This document shows, piece after piece, positions 1-6,468 of a DNA stretch of 7,086 nucleotides. This stretch comes from Clostridia bacterium (GTDB lineage: Bacteria > Bacillota_A > Clostridia > Peptostreptococcales > JAAYPU01), in the NCBI GenBank assembly GCA_022360735.1, contig JAKSCF010000093.1:1-7086 (forward strand). Direction: 5' to 3'. How positions within the stretch are numbered: the stretch's first letter is position 1; every line of letters starts with the position of its first letter. A model generated the notes under the pieces. That model worked only from the letters and a program-made list of their open reading frames with translations. It was not told the DNA's origin and ran no database searches. A program made the translations under genes and the position numbers.

Positions 1-132
1 CAACTTAATGAAGATTTGGGTGTTACGATTATTCAGGTAACACACGATGCTCATGTTGCGGAATATGGCAAAAAAACGTTTCACATGATAGATGGACAAA
101 TAGGTAAAATTGTAGATAACTCGATCGCGTAG
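1..132 (+). CDS. ABC transporter ATP-binding protein, C-terminal end (partial)
   Basis: The reading frame is open from the first base and ends at TAG 130-132, giving 43 residues; the start lies outside the window. It contains VIQ-type strand residues followed by VTHD at about residues 13-16, the switch (H-loop) histidine that follows the D-loop in ABC ATPases. The tail (FHMIDGQIGKI) matches the usual end of MacB/LolD-type nucleotide-binding subunits. The Walker A, signature and Walker B motifs would be upstream of the window. The next gene starts 21 bp downstream on the same strand, so this is the energising subunit of the adaptor-permease pair that follows. The ATPase assignment rests on the H-loop, the tail and the context. 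Confidence 0.88.
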   Translation, partial: QLNEDLGVTIIQVTHDAHVAEYGKKTFHMIDGQIGKIVDNSIA

Positions 133-153
133 ACATAAAGGGAGGAATGAAAT

Positions 154-1860
154 ATGGATAGTAAAAAGAAAAAACAAATAGGCATTATTAGTTTGATTGT
201 AATAGGTGTATTATTGGGATTACTTTTTTCTGTTAAAGCACTTATTGGGGATTATGGTAAAGAAACCGATGGTCCTATCTATTCCACGGCAAAGGTGATA
301 AAGGGAGATATTAATGTGGGCGTCAAAGCCAAAGGGCAGCTTCAGCCTTCAGGTGACGGACGTATTGAATTACCTTATCGTAACTATTATTTTGATACGC
401 AATTTACTATAGAAGAAATCCTTGTTGAGGAAGGTGATTCTGTAACAGAAGGTCAATTGCTGGTAAAAATGTCCGCCGACAGCTTAGATAAGGATGTACA
501 GGCTAAGGAAGATGATCTTGATACTCTATTGGATGAGCTTTCACAAATGACCGGAAAGCCAAAGTCTCAAGTAGAAAGTGTTAATCCTTCTGAAGGTGTT
601 GTTTTGACTTCACCTATTGATGGACGTATCACCAATTTTGATATCTCTGTAGGAGATACTTTAAAAGTAACAACCATTGCAAGAATAGTAGACGATTCTA
701 AATTCAAGGTTAAAGCAAAATTTACTGCAGGTGAAGTTTCAAAAATCACAGAAGGAACCAAATTGCTTCTCGATTTCCCTTACTTTGGAGGGTATATTGA
801 AGGTACGGTAACCAGTATCAGCAGCAGTCCCATCCCTGTTGACAGCATAATTACGCCGGATTCTGATTCAAGTGATACCAACACCCAATTTGCTACCGGT
901 TTTGCTTATGTAGCTTATATAGAAGCTGAGAATCCTGGATTGGTTCAGCAGGACATGGATTTAAGAGTTGCGACACAAGCAAGTGACGGGTCTGGTATAA
1001 GTTTTTTTAAACATACTGCATATGTTGATAAATTTATGAAGGAAGAAAATTTATTGAATAGAATTGAAGATACCATTGTAACAGATATTCATGTAGATAA
1101 TTTCCAATCGGTTAAAAAAGGAGATCCTATTGTATCCTTATCCGGTAAAGACATGCAGAACAGAATCAGAGAAATTTTGGACCGAGTCAGAAGAGCCAGA
1201 AGAGATATTGAGCAATTAAAAGAACAATACAAAAACTTGGAAGTGTATTCGAATAAAAACGGTATTGTTTCCTATATTGAGAAAAAAGTTGGTGAGCAGC
1301 TGGATGGTCCCTGGGACTCTCTAGGTGAAATATACAATACCGATAGAATGGATCTTTGGGTACGAGTAGATGATATTGATATCATTAATGTCAGGCAAGG
1401 TGCTTCAGTAGCCGTTACAGTGGATGCTGTTCCCGGTGAAATCTTTGAAGGTACTGTCAGTCATGTATCCAGTCGTGGCAGTGAATCCGGTGGTGTCACT
1501 AAATTTGATGTTTATATTGATGTGACCGGCGGTCCGGGCCTACGCCCGGGAATGCAAGCTACTGCACAAGTGGATGCCGGTGAAGCAAAAGATGTTCTTC
1601 TGGTTCCTATTGAGGCTGTTTTTGAAGAAAATGGCGAAGAGATGGTAGAAATATTAGTGGACGGTATTCCAAAAACCATTAAAATCACAACAGGACTCAT
1701 GAATGACCGTTTTGCAGAAGTCACCGAAGGTTTAGAGGCAGAACAGATGGTCATAACCGGCAGCAGCAGTGACTTATTACCTAGTGAACACATTCAGTCC
1801 GATAATTTTATGCCAAGCAATGGATCTGAAGGCGAAAATAATCCGTCGGAAGAAGATTAG
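154..1860 (+). CDS. HlyD/MacA-type adaptor (membrane fusion) subunit with duplicated adaptor module
   Basis: This 568-residue protein begins after a strong ribosome site (GGGAGG at 140-145). Residues 9-31 form one N-terminal membrane anchor with Lys-rich residues before it, so the rest should lie outside the cytoplasmic membrane. Features in order: barrel-sandwich half 1 (about 45-108, with VEEGDSVTEGQLLVKM); a short helical stretch (110-135); barrel-sandwich half 2 (SPIDGRI, 153-159); a beta-barrel (about 183-275); a second sandwich half (about 305-330, VKKGDPIVSLSG); a charged helix likely to be a coiled coil (333-363); a second closing half (NKNGIV); a second beta-barrel (400-475); a membrane-proximal domain (480-540); and an acidic, Ser-rich tail. 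Gram-positive MacA relatives such as YknX are shorter, at under 400 residues as I recall. It is the adaptor of the flanking ATPase and permease. The substrate is unknown. Confidence 0.88.
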   Translation: MDSKKKKQIGIISLIVIGVLLGLLFSVKALIGDYGKETDGPIYSTAKVIKGDINVGVKAKGQLQPSGDGRIELPYRNYYFDTQFTIEEILVEEGDSVTEGQLLVKMSADSLDKDVQAKEDDLDTLLDELSQMTGKPKSQVESVNPSEGVVLTSPIDGRITNFDISVGDTLKVTTIARIVDDSKFKVKAKFTAGEVSKITEGTKLLLDFPYFGGYIEGTVTSISSSPIPVDSIITPDSDSSDTNTQFATGFAYVAYIEAENPGLVQQDMDLRVATQASDGSGISFFKHTAYVDKFMKEENLLNRIEDTIVTDIHVDNFQSVKKGDPIVSLSGKDMQNRIREILDRVRRARRDIEQLKEQYKNLEVYSNKNGIVSYIEKKVGEQLDGPWDSLGEIYNTDRMDLWVRVDDIDIINVRQGASVAVTVDAVPGEIFEGTVSHVSSRGSESGGVTKFDVYIDVTGGPGLRPGMQATAQVDAGEAKDVLLVPIEAVFEENGEEMVEILVDGIPKTIKITTGLMNDRFAEVTEGLEAEQMVITGSSSDLLPSEHIQSDNFMPSNGSEGENNPSEED

Positions 1861-1874
1861 TTGGGGGCACTGTC

Positions 1875-3212
1875 ATGACAGATAATAAGATGAATTTTAA
1901 GAATCCTTTATTTATAAAACTTTTATTTTCAGCAAAGATGGCTATTCACGGTTTGGCCCTTAATCCTTTAAGAACCGCATTAACGGTTTTAGGTGTTACC
2001 ATCGGCGTTGCTTCAGTGGTTTCCCTTATGGGTATTGGTGAAGGTGCAAGAGTAGCCGTTATGGAACAGTTTGAAAGCCTTGGCACCAATGTCATAAAGG
2101 TCACTGCTCATAATGAAGCTTATGAATTTGATCCCGGTATAGCAGATGACTTGGTCGAACGCGTGCAGGGCATGGACTACTGTAGTCCTGTGGTCAATGC
2201 TGAAACACGGATGAAGTGGAAAAGAAGTCGAATGGATATGGAGATATTAGGTGTTAATGAACAGTTTGGAGCCATTCGTGATTATAAACTCTTATACGGT
2301 CAGTTTATTGCCCAATACCATGTCAAACTAAGAGCAGGTGTGGCGGTTGTAGGTTATAATGTGGGTAACCGTTTAATGAATGGCCGATCGCCTATCGGCA
2401 GGTATATTACCTTAGATGGCGAAAGCTATGAGATTATAGGTATGCTGGAGGCAAAGGGTAAAGGTAAAGCAGATGGTATAGATGAAAAAATTATTGTCCC
2501 TTATACCTGCGCACAAAAAATAGCTGAAAAACGAACAGTGGAAGAGATTTGGTGTAAGGCCAACTCAACCGATGAAGCTAATCTGGCAGTGGTACAGCTG
2601 GGAAGAATCATCAAACGTAAAATGAATATTGGTGAAAACAAGGCACCATCAGGCGGCTCACCTTCTGCAGACCCGGATAAGGAAGAAATGATGATGAAAG
2701 AGATGATGATGAAAGAGGGTTATGATGGCGGCGGCGGCCCCGGTCCCTCAGACTCAGATTCCGGTGAAGATGTGATTACCATTACCAATCTCAATCAGAT
2801 GGTAGAAGAAGCCGATGAAGCCAACCGGGTTATGTCTCTCTTGTTAGGCGGCATCGCTGCAGTATCTTTATTGGTAGGTGGATTGGGTATTATGAACATC
2901 ATGCTTGTTGCCGTTTCAGAAAGGACGGTAGAGATTGGGTTAAGAAGAGCTATTGGTGCTCAAAGAAATGACTTATTAGTTCAGTTTATGTTAGAAGCAT
3001 TATTTGTTAGTATACTGGGCAGTATTGCCGGTACACTTTTAGGAATAGGCGGGGTTATGATCTTTGAGAATTATGGATTTGATACTGCCATATCCTTAAA
3101 AGCTATTACCATTGCAACTACAGTTGCATTGGGCTCAGGTATGATATTTGGTGTATATCCTGCGCTTTCTGCAGCTTCTATCCCACCCGTTATGGCGTTG
3201 AGAAGACAATAG
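1875..3212 (+). CDS. MacB/FtsX-type ABC transporter permease
   Basis: This 445-residue membrane protein has its ATG 14 bp after the adaptor stop, with a GGGGG ribosome site at 1863-1867. It has the MacB plan: TM1 at about residues 34-56 after the NPLRTALTVLG motif, a large extracytoplasmic MacB_PCD domain (about 60-315), then TM2 (318-346), TM3 (367-396) and TM4 (408-430). The motif SERTVEIGLRRAIGA (348-362) is the conserved cytoplasmic coupling segment contacting the ATPase, and FGVYPALSAASIPPVMALRR is the family's C-terminal signature. No ATPase domain is fused; the ATPase is separate upstream. Unusual is a low-complexity insertion at about residues 253-300, with Pro/Ser, then a duplicated EMMMK, then Gly4 and an Asp/Ser run, just before the second membrane segment. 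It is probably the permease of a peptide, lipid or drug exporter; the substrate cannot be inferred. Confidence 0.9.
   Translation: MTDNKMNFKNPLFIKLLFSAKMAIHGLALNPLRTALTVLGVTIGVASVVSLMGIGEGARVAVMEQFESLGTNVIKVTAHNEAYEFDPGIADDLVERVQGMDYCSPVVNAETRMKWKRSRMDMEILGVNEQFGAIRDYKLLYGQFIAQYHVKLRAGVAVVGYNVGNRLMNGRSPIGRYITLDGESYEIIGMLEAKGKGKADGIDEKIIVPYTCAQKIAEKRTVEEIWCKANSTDEANLAVVQLGRIIKRKMNIGENKAPSGGSPSADPDKEEMMMKEMMMKEGYDGGGGPGPSDSDSGEDVITITNLNQMVEEADEANRVMSLLLGGIAAVSLLVGGLGIMNIMLVAVSERTVEIGLRRAIGAQRNDLLVQFMLEALFVSILGSIAGTLLGIGGVMIFENYGFDTAISLKAITIATTVALGSGMIFGVYPALSAASIPPVMALRRQ
2685..2714 (+). repeat. 15-bp tandem repeat encoding EMMMK-EMMMK
   Basis: Two tandem 15-bp units at 2685-2699 and 2700-2714 differ at one base (GAA versus GAG) and encode EMMMK twice, followed by a further Glu codon. 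The repeat lies in the extracytoplasmic insertion of the permease, at residues 271-280. Because the unit is a multiple of three, slippage would change length without breaking the frame. Confidence 0.8.
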
Positions 3213-3232
3213 TAAGTCAAGTTATAAATCAT

Positions 3233-3270
3233 AAAAATCCTTGAATTTTAATCATTCAAGGATTTTTTTT
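3233..3270 (+). terminator. Rho-independent terminator between convergent operons
   Basis: A perfect 14-bp stem (3233-3246 with 3254-3267) and 7-nt loop are followed by an unbroken run of T to 3270, 21 bp after the permease stop. The stem core is ATCCTTGAAT. The 5' arm starts with five A, so the reverse strand also ends in a U run, and the hairpin can serve the leftward recR transcript too. Confidence 0.9.
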
Positions 3271-3297
3271 ATAAGTCATATGAAGTATTTTTATAAA

Positions 3298-3897
3298 TTA
3301 AAGTTCACGTCTTCCTTCTAATGCTTTAGATAGGGTAACCTCGTCCGTATACTCTAAATCACCACCAACCGGCACACCATGTGCAATTCTCGTTACTTTT
3401 ATACCCGATGGCTTTATAAGTCTTGCGGTATACATGGCAGTCGCTTCTCCTTCTATTGTTGGGTTGGTTGCCAAGATCACTTCATTAATTTCCTCCGATT
3501 GCAACCGAATAATTAATGATTTTAAGTTAATATCTTCAGGACCAATACCGTTCATAGGTGAGATGGCGCCATTTAAAACATGGTATTTCCCATAAAATTC
3601 TTTGATTTTTTCCATGGCAACAATATCCTTAGAGCTCTCTACTACGCATACCACCGACTGGTCCCTTTTGGAGTCACAGCATATATTGCAAGGGTCCACA
3701 TCTGTCAAGTTGCCGCATATGGAACATTGCCGGATATTTTTTTTAGCTTCTAATATAGCGGCTGCAATATTAGAAGCATCCCTTTCACTCATATTCAATA
3801 CGTGAAAAGCAAGTCGTTGTGCACTCTTGCTGCCGATACCGGGCAATTTAGCAAATTCTTCAATTAATTTTGCTACAGGACGTGCATAATATTTCAT
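3298..3897 (-). CDS. recR: Recombination mediator protein RecR
   Basis: At 199 residues this is the normal length for RecR, which acts with RecF/RecO in loading RecA at gaps during recombinational repair. Visible in order: a helix-hairpin-helix ([17 protein letters not shown], about 18-34) that binds DNA; a four-cysteine zinc site at C58, C61, C70 and C73; a Toprim domain from about residue 81 ([11 protein letters not shown], then [14 protein letters not shown] near 143-156); and the C-terminal [12 protein letters not shown] segment. The start is supported by GAGGTG at 3903-3908, five bases from the ATG. It is the last gene of the dnaX-ybaB-recR cluster, 15 bp after ybaB, and ends about 30 bp from the shared bidirectional terminator. 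No key residue appears to be missing. Confidence 0.97.
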   Translation of the reverse strand: MKYYARPVAKLIEEFAKLPGIGSKSAQRLAFHVLNMSERDASNIAAAILEAKKNIRQCSICGNLTDVDPCNICCDSKRDQSVVCVVESSKDIVAMEKIKEFYGKYHVLNGAISPMNGIGPEDINLKSLIIRLQSEEINEVILATNPTIEGEATAMYTARLIKPSGIKVTRIAHGVPVGGDLEYTDEVTLSKALEGRREL

Positions 3898-3912
3898 GTT
3901 AGCACCTCAATC

Positions 3913-4260
3913 TTAAAATAGTCCTGGCATATTTAATCCTCCGGTTAATTTGCTCATTTCACCAGATGATATTTCGTCAACCTTTCTCAAAGCTTCGTTA
4001 ACAGCAGCAGTTACAAGATCTTGAAGCATTTCAACATCATCAGGATCCACAACTTCAGCACTTAATTGAATATCCAATATTTCTTTTTTACCATTGGCCT
4101 TAACGGTTACAGCGCCGCCTCCTGCAGTTGCTTCAACTTCTGTTTTTTCTAATTCTGCTTGCATCTCCTGCATTTTCTTTTGCATTTGTTGAGCCTGTTT
4201 TATCATACTATTCATATTTCCAGGCATACCCATTCCCATTGATTTTTTTCCTTTACCCAT
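3913..4260 (-). CDS. ybaB: YbaB/EbfC family nucleoid-associated protein
   Basis: A 115-residue small DNA-binding protein of the YbaB/EbfC family, which forms dimers and coats DNA in the nucleoid. The N terminus is Gly/Met/Lys-rich. Then come a long helix rich in Gln, Met and Lys (about 16-42, [14 protein letters not shown]), a small sheet (43-68, with [16 protein letters not shown]), a helix (74-105) and the typical ending GGLNMPGLF. There are several Met codons early on. The first is preferred because GGAGG (within 4266-4271) lies six bases upstream and because the Gly/Met-rich lead is normal in this family. It sits between dnaX and recR, as in many bacteria, and probably has its own promoter at the end of dnaX. 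Confidence 0.96.
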   Translation of the reverse strand: MGKGKKSMGMGMPGNMNSMIKQAQQMQKKMQEMQAELEKTEVEATAGGGAVTVKANGKKEILDIQLSAEVVDPDDVEMLQDLVTAAVNEALRKVDEISSGEMSKLTGGLNMPGLF

Positions 4261-4319
4261 TTGTTACCTCCAAAATATTTTTGTTTACGCTTAGCTATAT
4301 TAAAGGTTTTTTATAATTG

Positions 4320-4359
4320 ATTACATTATATTTTATTCATATTACCTAGAATGTAATAT
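4320..4359 (-). other. AT-rich leader of ybaB with two mutually exclusive helices
   Basis: The 153 bp between dnaX and ybaB hold no gene. In the - strand transcript a 7-bp hairpin (4339-4345 with 4353-4359) competes with an 8-bp helix formed by 4350-4357 and 4320-4327. Both are A/U-rich and therefore weak, and neither covers the ybaB ribosome site. The region may be no more than an AT-rich spacer. Confidence 0.25.
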
Positions 4360-4392
4360 AGAAATATATGTTTAACCTCTACCTAAGTTAAC

Positions 4393-4421
4393 ATTATAAA
4401 TGACTTATTCTCATTATTCAA
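4393..4421 (-). promoter_or_regulatory. Sigma-A-type promoter for ybaB-recR
   Basis: On the - strand, TTGAAT (4416-4421) and TATAAT (4393-4398) are separated by exactly 17 bp. The -35 box overlaps the last codons and the stop codon of dnaX. Initiation would be near 4386, giving an untranslated leader of about 125 nt before ybaB. The match is four of six at -35 and perfect at -10. Confidence 0.65.
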
Positions 4422-6042
4422 CAATAGTTACTTGATCACTGCCAATAAAATTCACTAATTCTTGTCGTATCTCCTCATCATCGTTAGATGGTTTTGGCAT
4501 AATGTTTATGCCGCTCTCATCTGAGTGACATTCTAGCTTTAAACTTTTAGATGTGTGTTTAGCAAATATCTCCTCTATTATATCTTTATTACGCAATAGA
4601 TATTCTTTTTTTCCTTCACCTTCAACGTATAAAATAACAGCCTTGTCATCTATACTCAATATGTTAACCCCTTGGGTAAACATAGTTAGAGAAGGCCTTT
4701 CACTCTTGGCTTCGTTAATCACCGTTTCCCACAGTTGACTATAATCTTGACTGACTTCTATTGGTGGTGATATTTCAGAAGGTTTATCTTCTGCCTCAAC
4801 TTCTTGTGACTGTTGAGCATCATCATCTTCCACCTCTAATAGCTGTGGCTCTTGAATGTGGGGTTGTTTTTGACTGACTGCCATCCATTGCCCATTTGAT
4901 ATGGTTTTTTCAAGTATTGATATTCTTTCCAAAAGCCCATCTACTGAATCATTCATTTGAGGGTGTGATAATTTAACGACTGCCAGTTCTAAAAGGATTC
5001 TTGGCTGAGAAGAGTATTTAGCCGCAGCCGCAGTTTGGGATAGCTCCATTATCGCATTGTTAATGGAAGGCATTGACATTTCCTTACCTTGCTCCTGAAG
5101 CCTCTGAATATTCTCAGAGGACATGGATATAACCAACTCTAGATCTTTCGTAATTTTGCTCATTAATAAATTTCTATAATGGTAAATCCAGTCTTTAATA
5201 AATTGCTGAATATCTTTACCCTCTGCTATCATCTGATTAATGAGAAGAATAGCTTCTGCTGATTCTTGCTTTACCACACAGTTGGTCAAATGAAGCATAA
5301 AATCATCATCAACCGTTCCTAAAACTTCTATAATAGCCTCTTTAGTAATCTCTTTAGATCCTAGTGCAATACATTGATCTAAAATACTTAGAGCATCTCT
5401 GGCTGACCCTTCGGCATTTCTAGCGATCAATGCAAGTGCATTGGCATCCATTTTAATACCCATACGATTTAAGATTGTAACCATTCTGTCTGTTATATCT
5501 TTCTCCGAAATCCTTTTAAAGTCAAATTTTTGGCACCTGGACAATATGGTTGACGGTAGTTTATGCACTTCTGTCGTTGCAAGAATAAATTTAATATATT
5601 CAGGTGGTTCTTCTAATGTCTTTAACAGTGCATTAAAAGCCCCTGTTGAAAGCATGTGTACTTCATCTATAATATATACTTTATATCGCCCTTTTGCCGG
5701 AGGATATTTTATGCTTTCTCTTAATTCTCGTATATTGTCCACACCGTTATTAGATGCTGCATCTATTTCAATAATATCCATAAAGTTGTCTTCTTTTATG
5801 CTGATACAATTTTCACATTCACCGCAAGGCTTTTGTTGATCCTCGGACAGACAGTTAACACCTTTAGCAAGTATTTTGGCAGCAGAAGTTTTTCCTGTTC
5901 CTCTAGTTCCGCAAAAAAGATATGCATGTCCGGTCTGTCCAATTTGAATTTGGTTCTTAAGGACTTTTGTAACGTGTTGCTGGCCCACCATTTCATCAAA
6001 ATGACTTGGCCGCCACTGTCTATAAAGTGCTCTATACGACAT
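4414..6042 (-). CDS. dnaX: DNA polymerase III subunit tau (DnaX)
   Basis: A 542-residue clamp-loader ATPase that, with delta and delta', loads the sliding clamp and ties polymerases together in the replisome. Visible: the start MSYRALYRQWRP; Walker A GTRGTGKT (45-52); zinc cysteines C64, C73, C76 and C79; Walker B IIDEVH (124-129); sensor 1 ATT (155-157); the arginine finger in SRC (168-170); and sensor 2 in GSARDAL (212-218). The clamp-loader collar runs to about 360, followed by an acidic, Gln-rich, low-complexity linker (about 395-435) and a C-terminal tau region. GGAGG stands a few bases before the ATG. An in-frame A7 run at codons 477-479 could permit -1 frameshifting. It is the first gene of the dnaX-ybaB-recR cluster. 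Confidence 0.97.
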   Translation of the reverse strand: MSYRALYRQWRPSHFDEMVGQQHVTKVLKNQIQIGQTGHAYLFCGTRGTGKTSAAKILAKGVNCLSEDQQKPCGECENCISIKEDNFMDIIEIDAASNNGVDNIRELRESIKYPPAKGRYKVYIIDEVHMLSTGAFNALLKTLEEPPEYIKFILATTEVHKLPSTILSRCQKFDFKRISEKDITDRMVTILNRMGIKMDANALALIARNAEGSARDALSILDQCIALGSKEITKEAIIEVLGTVDDDFMLHLTNCVVKQESAEAILLINQMIAEGKDIQQFIKDWIYHYRNLLMSKITKDLELVISMSSENIQRLQEQGKEMSMPSINNAIMELSQTAAAAKYSSQPRILLELAVVKLSHPQMNDSVDGLLERISILEKTISNGQWMAVSQKQPHIQEPQLLEVEDDDAQQSQEVEAEDKPSEISPPIEVSQDYSQLWETVINEAKSERPSLTMFTQGVNILSIDDKAVILYVEGEGKKEYLLRNKDIIEEIFAKHTSKSLKLECHSDESGINIMPKPSNDDEEIRQELVNFIGSDQVTIVE

Positions 6043-6075
6043 CTTTCTGCCTCCATAAAATTATTATTATACTAT

Positions 6076-6100
6076 TGCTATAGGGTATTATACCATAGCA
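6076..6100 (-). promoter_or_regulatory. Candidate dnaX promoter within an inverted repeat
   Basis: On the - strand an extended -10 element, TGGTATAAT (6087-6095), lies about 45 bp before the dnaX ATG. The -35 hexamer at 17-bp spacing is poor (TTATAA). The -10 is embedded in an imperfect dyad: TGCTAT...ATAGCA arms at 6076-6081 and 6095-6100, and GGTAT/ATACC arms inside, with a 2-nt offset on one side. Further TATAAT boxes at 6109-6114 and 6066-6071 lack good -35 partners. The dyad could be an operator or a hairpin in a longer transcript. Confidence 0.45.
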
Positions 6101-6117
6101 TCGGAAGAATTATAAAG

Positions 6118-6158
6118 AGGTTTAGGATTTAAACCTGCTATCAGAATCTAAGATTCTG
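6118..6158. repeat. Two adjacent inverted repeats upstream of dnaX
   Basis: AGGTTTA (6118-6124) pairs with TAAACCT (6130-6136) around a 5-nt centre. Next to it, CAGAATCT (6142-6149) and AGATTCTG (6151-6158) form an 8-bp palindrome around a single base. They lie between the upstream terminator and the dnaX promoter candidate. Neither is followed by a T run in either direction, so they do not look like terminators. They could be protein-binding sites; no known operator is recognised. Confidence 0.5.
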
Positions 6159-6169
6159 GCTAGGGCTTC

Positions 6170-6199
6170 AAAAAAAAAAGCTGTCCAAATGACAGCTTT
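6170..6199 (-). terminator. Strong Rho-independent terminator, leftward
   Basis: On the - strand a perfect 9-bp stem AAAGCTGTC/GACAGCTTT (6191-6199 with 6177-6185), with a 5-nt loop, runs into ten consecutive T (6179 down to 6170). It ends transcription 127 bp before the dnaX ATG, so dnaX should need its own promoter or readthrough. Confidence 0.9.
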
Positions 6200-6300
6200 C
6201 CAACACTCATATATTTACTGTTAAAGCGACCGGGAAAACAGTAAAATTTATGAGGAATTGGCTTAAGTAAAATAAGTGGGGGATGGAGACGCTTGTCTCC
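6170..6300 (-). ncRNA. Putative structured small RNA upstream of dnaX
   Basis: No protein is recognisable here, but the - strand holds consecutive RNA structures. The 5' end is a perfect hairpin GGAGAC-AAGC-GTCTCC (6285-6300; two more pairs if the RNA starts earlier). A roughly 20-nt C/U/A-rich linker follows (6262-6282). Then comes a long hairpin at 6200-6261 with three helices: CCAA/TTGG (4 bp), CTCATA/TATGAG (6 bp) and TTTACTGTT/AACAGTAAA (9 bp). They are separated by small internal loops and capped by a 14-nt loop with a CCCGGTCGC core. The terminator hairpin follows directly. A TATAAT at 6307-6312 would place the start near 6300, giving about 130 nt. SRP RNA often sits here in Bacillota, but the SRP GGAAGGA-type motif is absent. 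It could instead be the 3' untranslated region of the gene at 6469-6912. No known family is recognised. Confidence 0.45.
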
Positions 6301-6306
6301 ATATAT

Positions 6307-6312
6307 ATTATA
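6307..6312 (-). promoter_or_regulatory. Candidate -10 box for the putative small RNA
   Basis: A perfect TATAAT on the - strand lies seven bases before the G at 6300 where the 5' hairpin begins. No TTGACA-like hexamer stands at 16-19 bp spacing and there is no extended -10 TG, so the promoter is incomplete by sigma-A rules. Confidence 0.35.
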
Positions 6313-6365
6313 ACCATTTTATCTTAAATATACGCTTCCCAATACCCCTTTGAAAATATGTTTTT

Positions 6366-6419
6366 TTAAGAATTGGTTATTATCATTGGTTTAGAGGGCT
6401 CCACATCGTATTTAACCAT
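6366..6419 (-). CDS. Possible 17-residue small ORF with a good ribosome site
   Basis: ATG (6417-6419) to TAA (6366-6368) encodes MVKYDVEPSKPMIITNS. It lies 49 bp after the stop of the secreted-protein gene on the same strand. GGGGGAG stands seven bases before the ATG, an almost ideal ribosome site, and this is the only reason to list it. I do not recognise the peptide; it has no Cys, no hydrophobic segment and no leader-peptide run of one amino acid. The same frame stays open for 13 more codons after the TAA, so it could also be the relic of a longer ORF. Chance is a real alternative. Confidence 0.22.
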   Translation of the reverse strand: MVKYDVEPSKPMIITNS

Positions 6420-6468
6420 AATTCTACTCCCCCAAGTCAGAAGGTAAAATTTAAAATAAGGTATAGAC

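Noticed and set aside
5441..5839. A 132-codon + strand ORF antisense to dnaX.
   Set aside because: It lies wholly opposite well-conserved dnaX motifs, including Walker B and the zinc cysteines, so it is a shadow frame.
6170..6300. SRP (4.5S/scRNA) RNA, expected upstream of dnaX in Bacillota.
   Set aside because: Neither strand contains the conserved helix-8 sequence around GGAAGGAAGCA or its complement, and the apical loop does not fit.
6207..6317. A 36-codon - strand ORF beginning MVIIYMETSVS, faintly like the start of a PIN-domain protein.
   Set aside because: It has no proper ribosome site, the resemblance ends after about ten residues, and the rest is a translation of the long hairpin.
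6372..6391. Direct repeats ATTGGTT spaced 13 bp apart.
   Set aside because: Only two 7-bp copies in AT-rich DNA; not enough to claim an iteron or operator.
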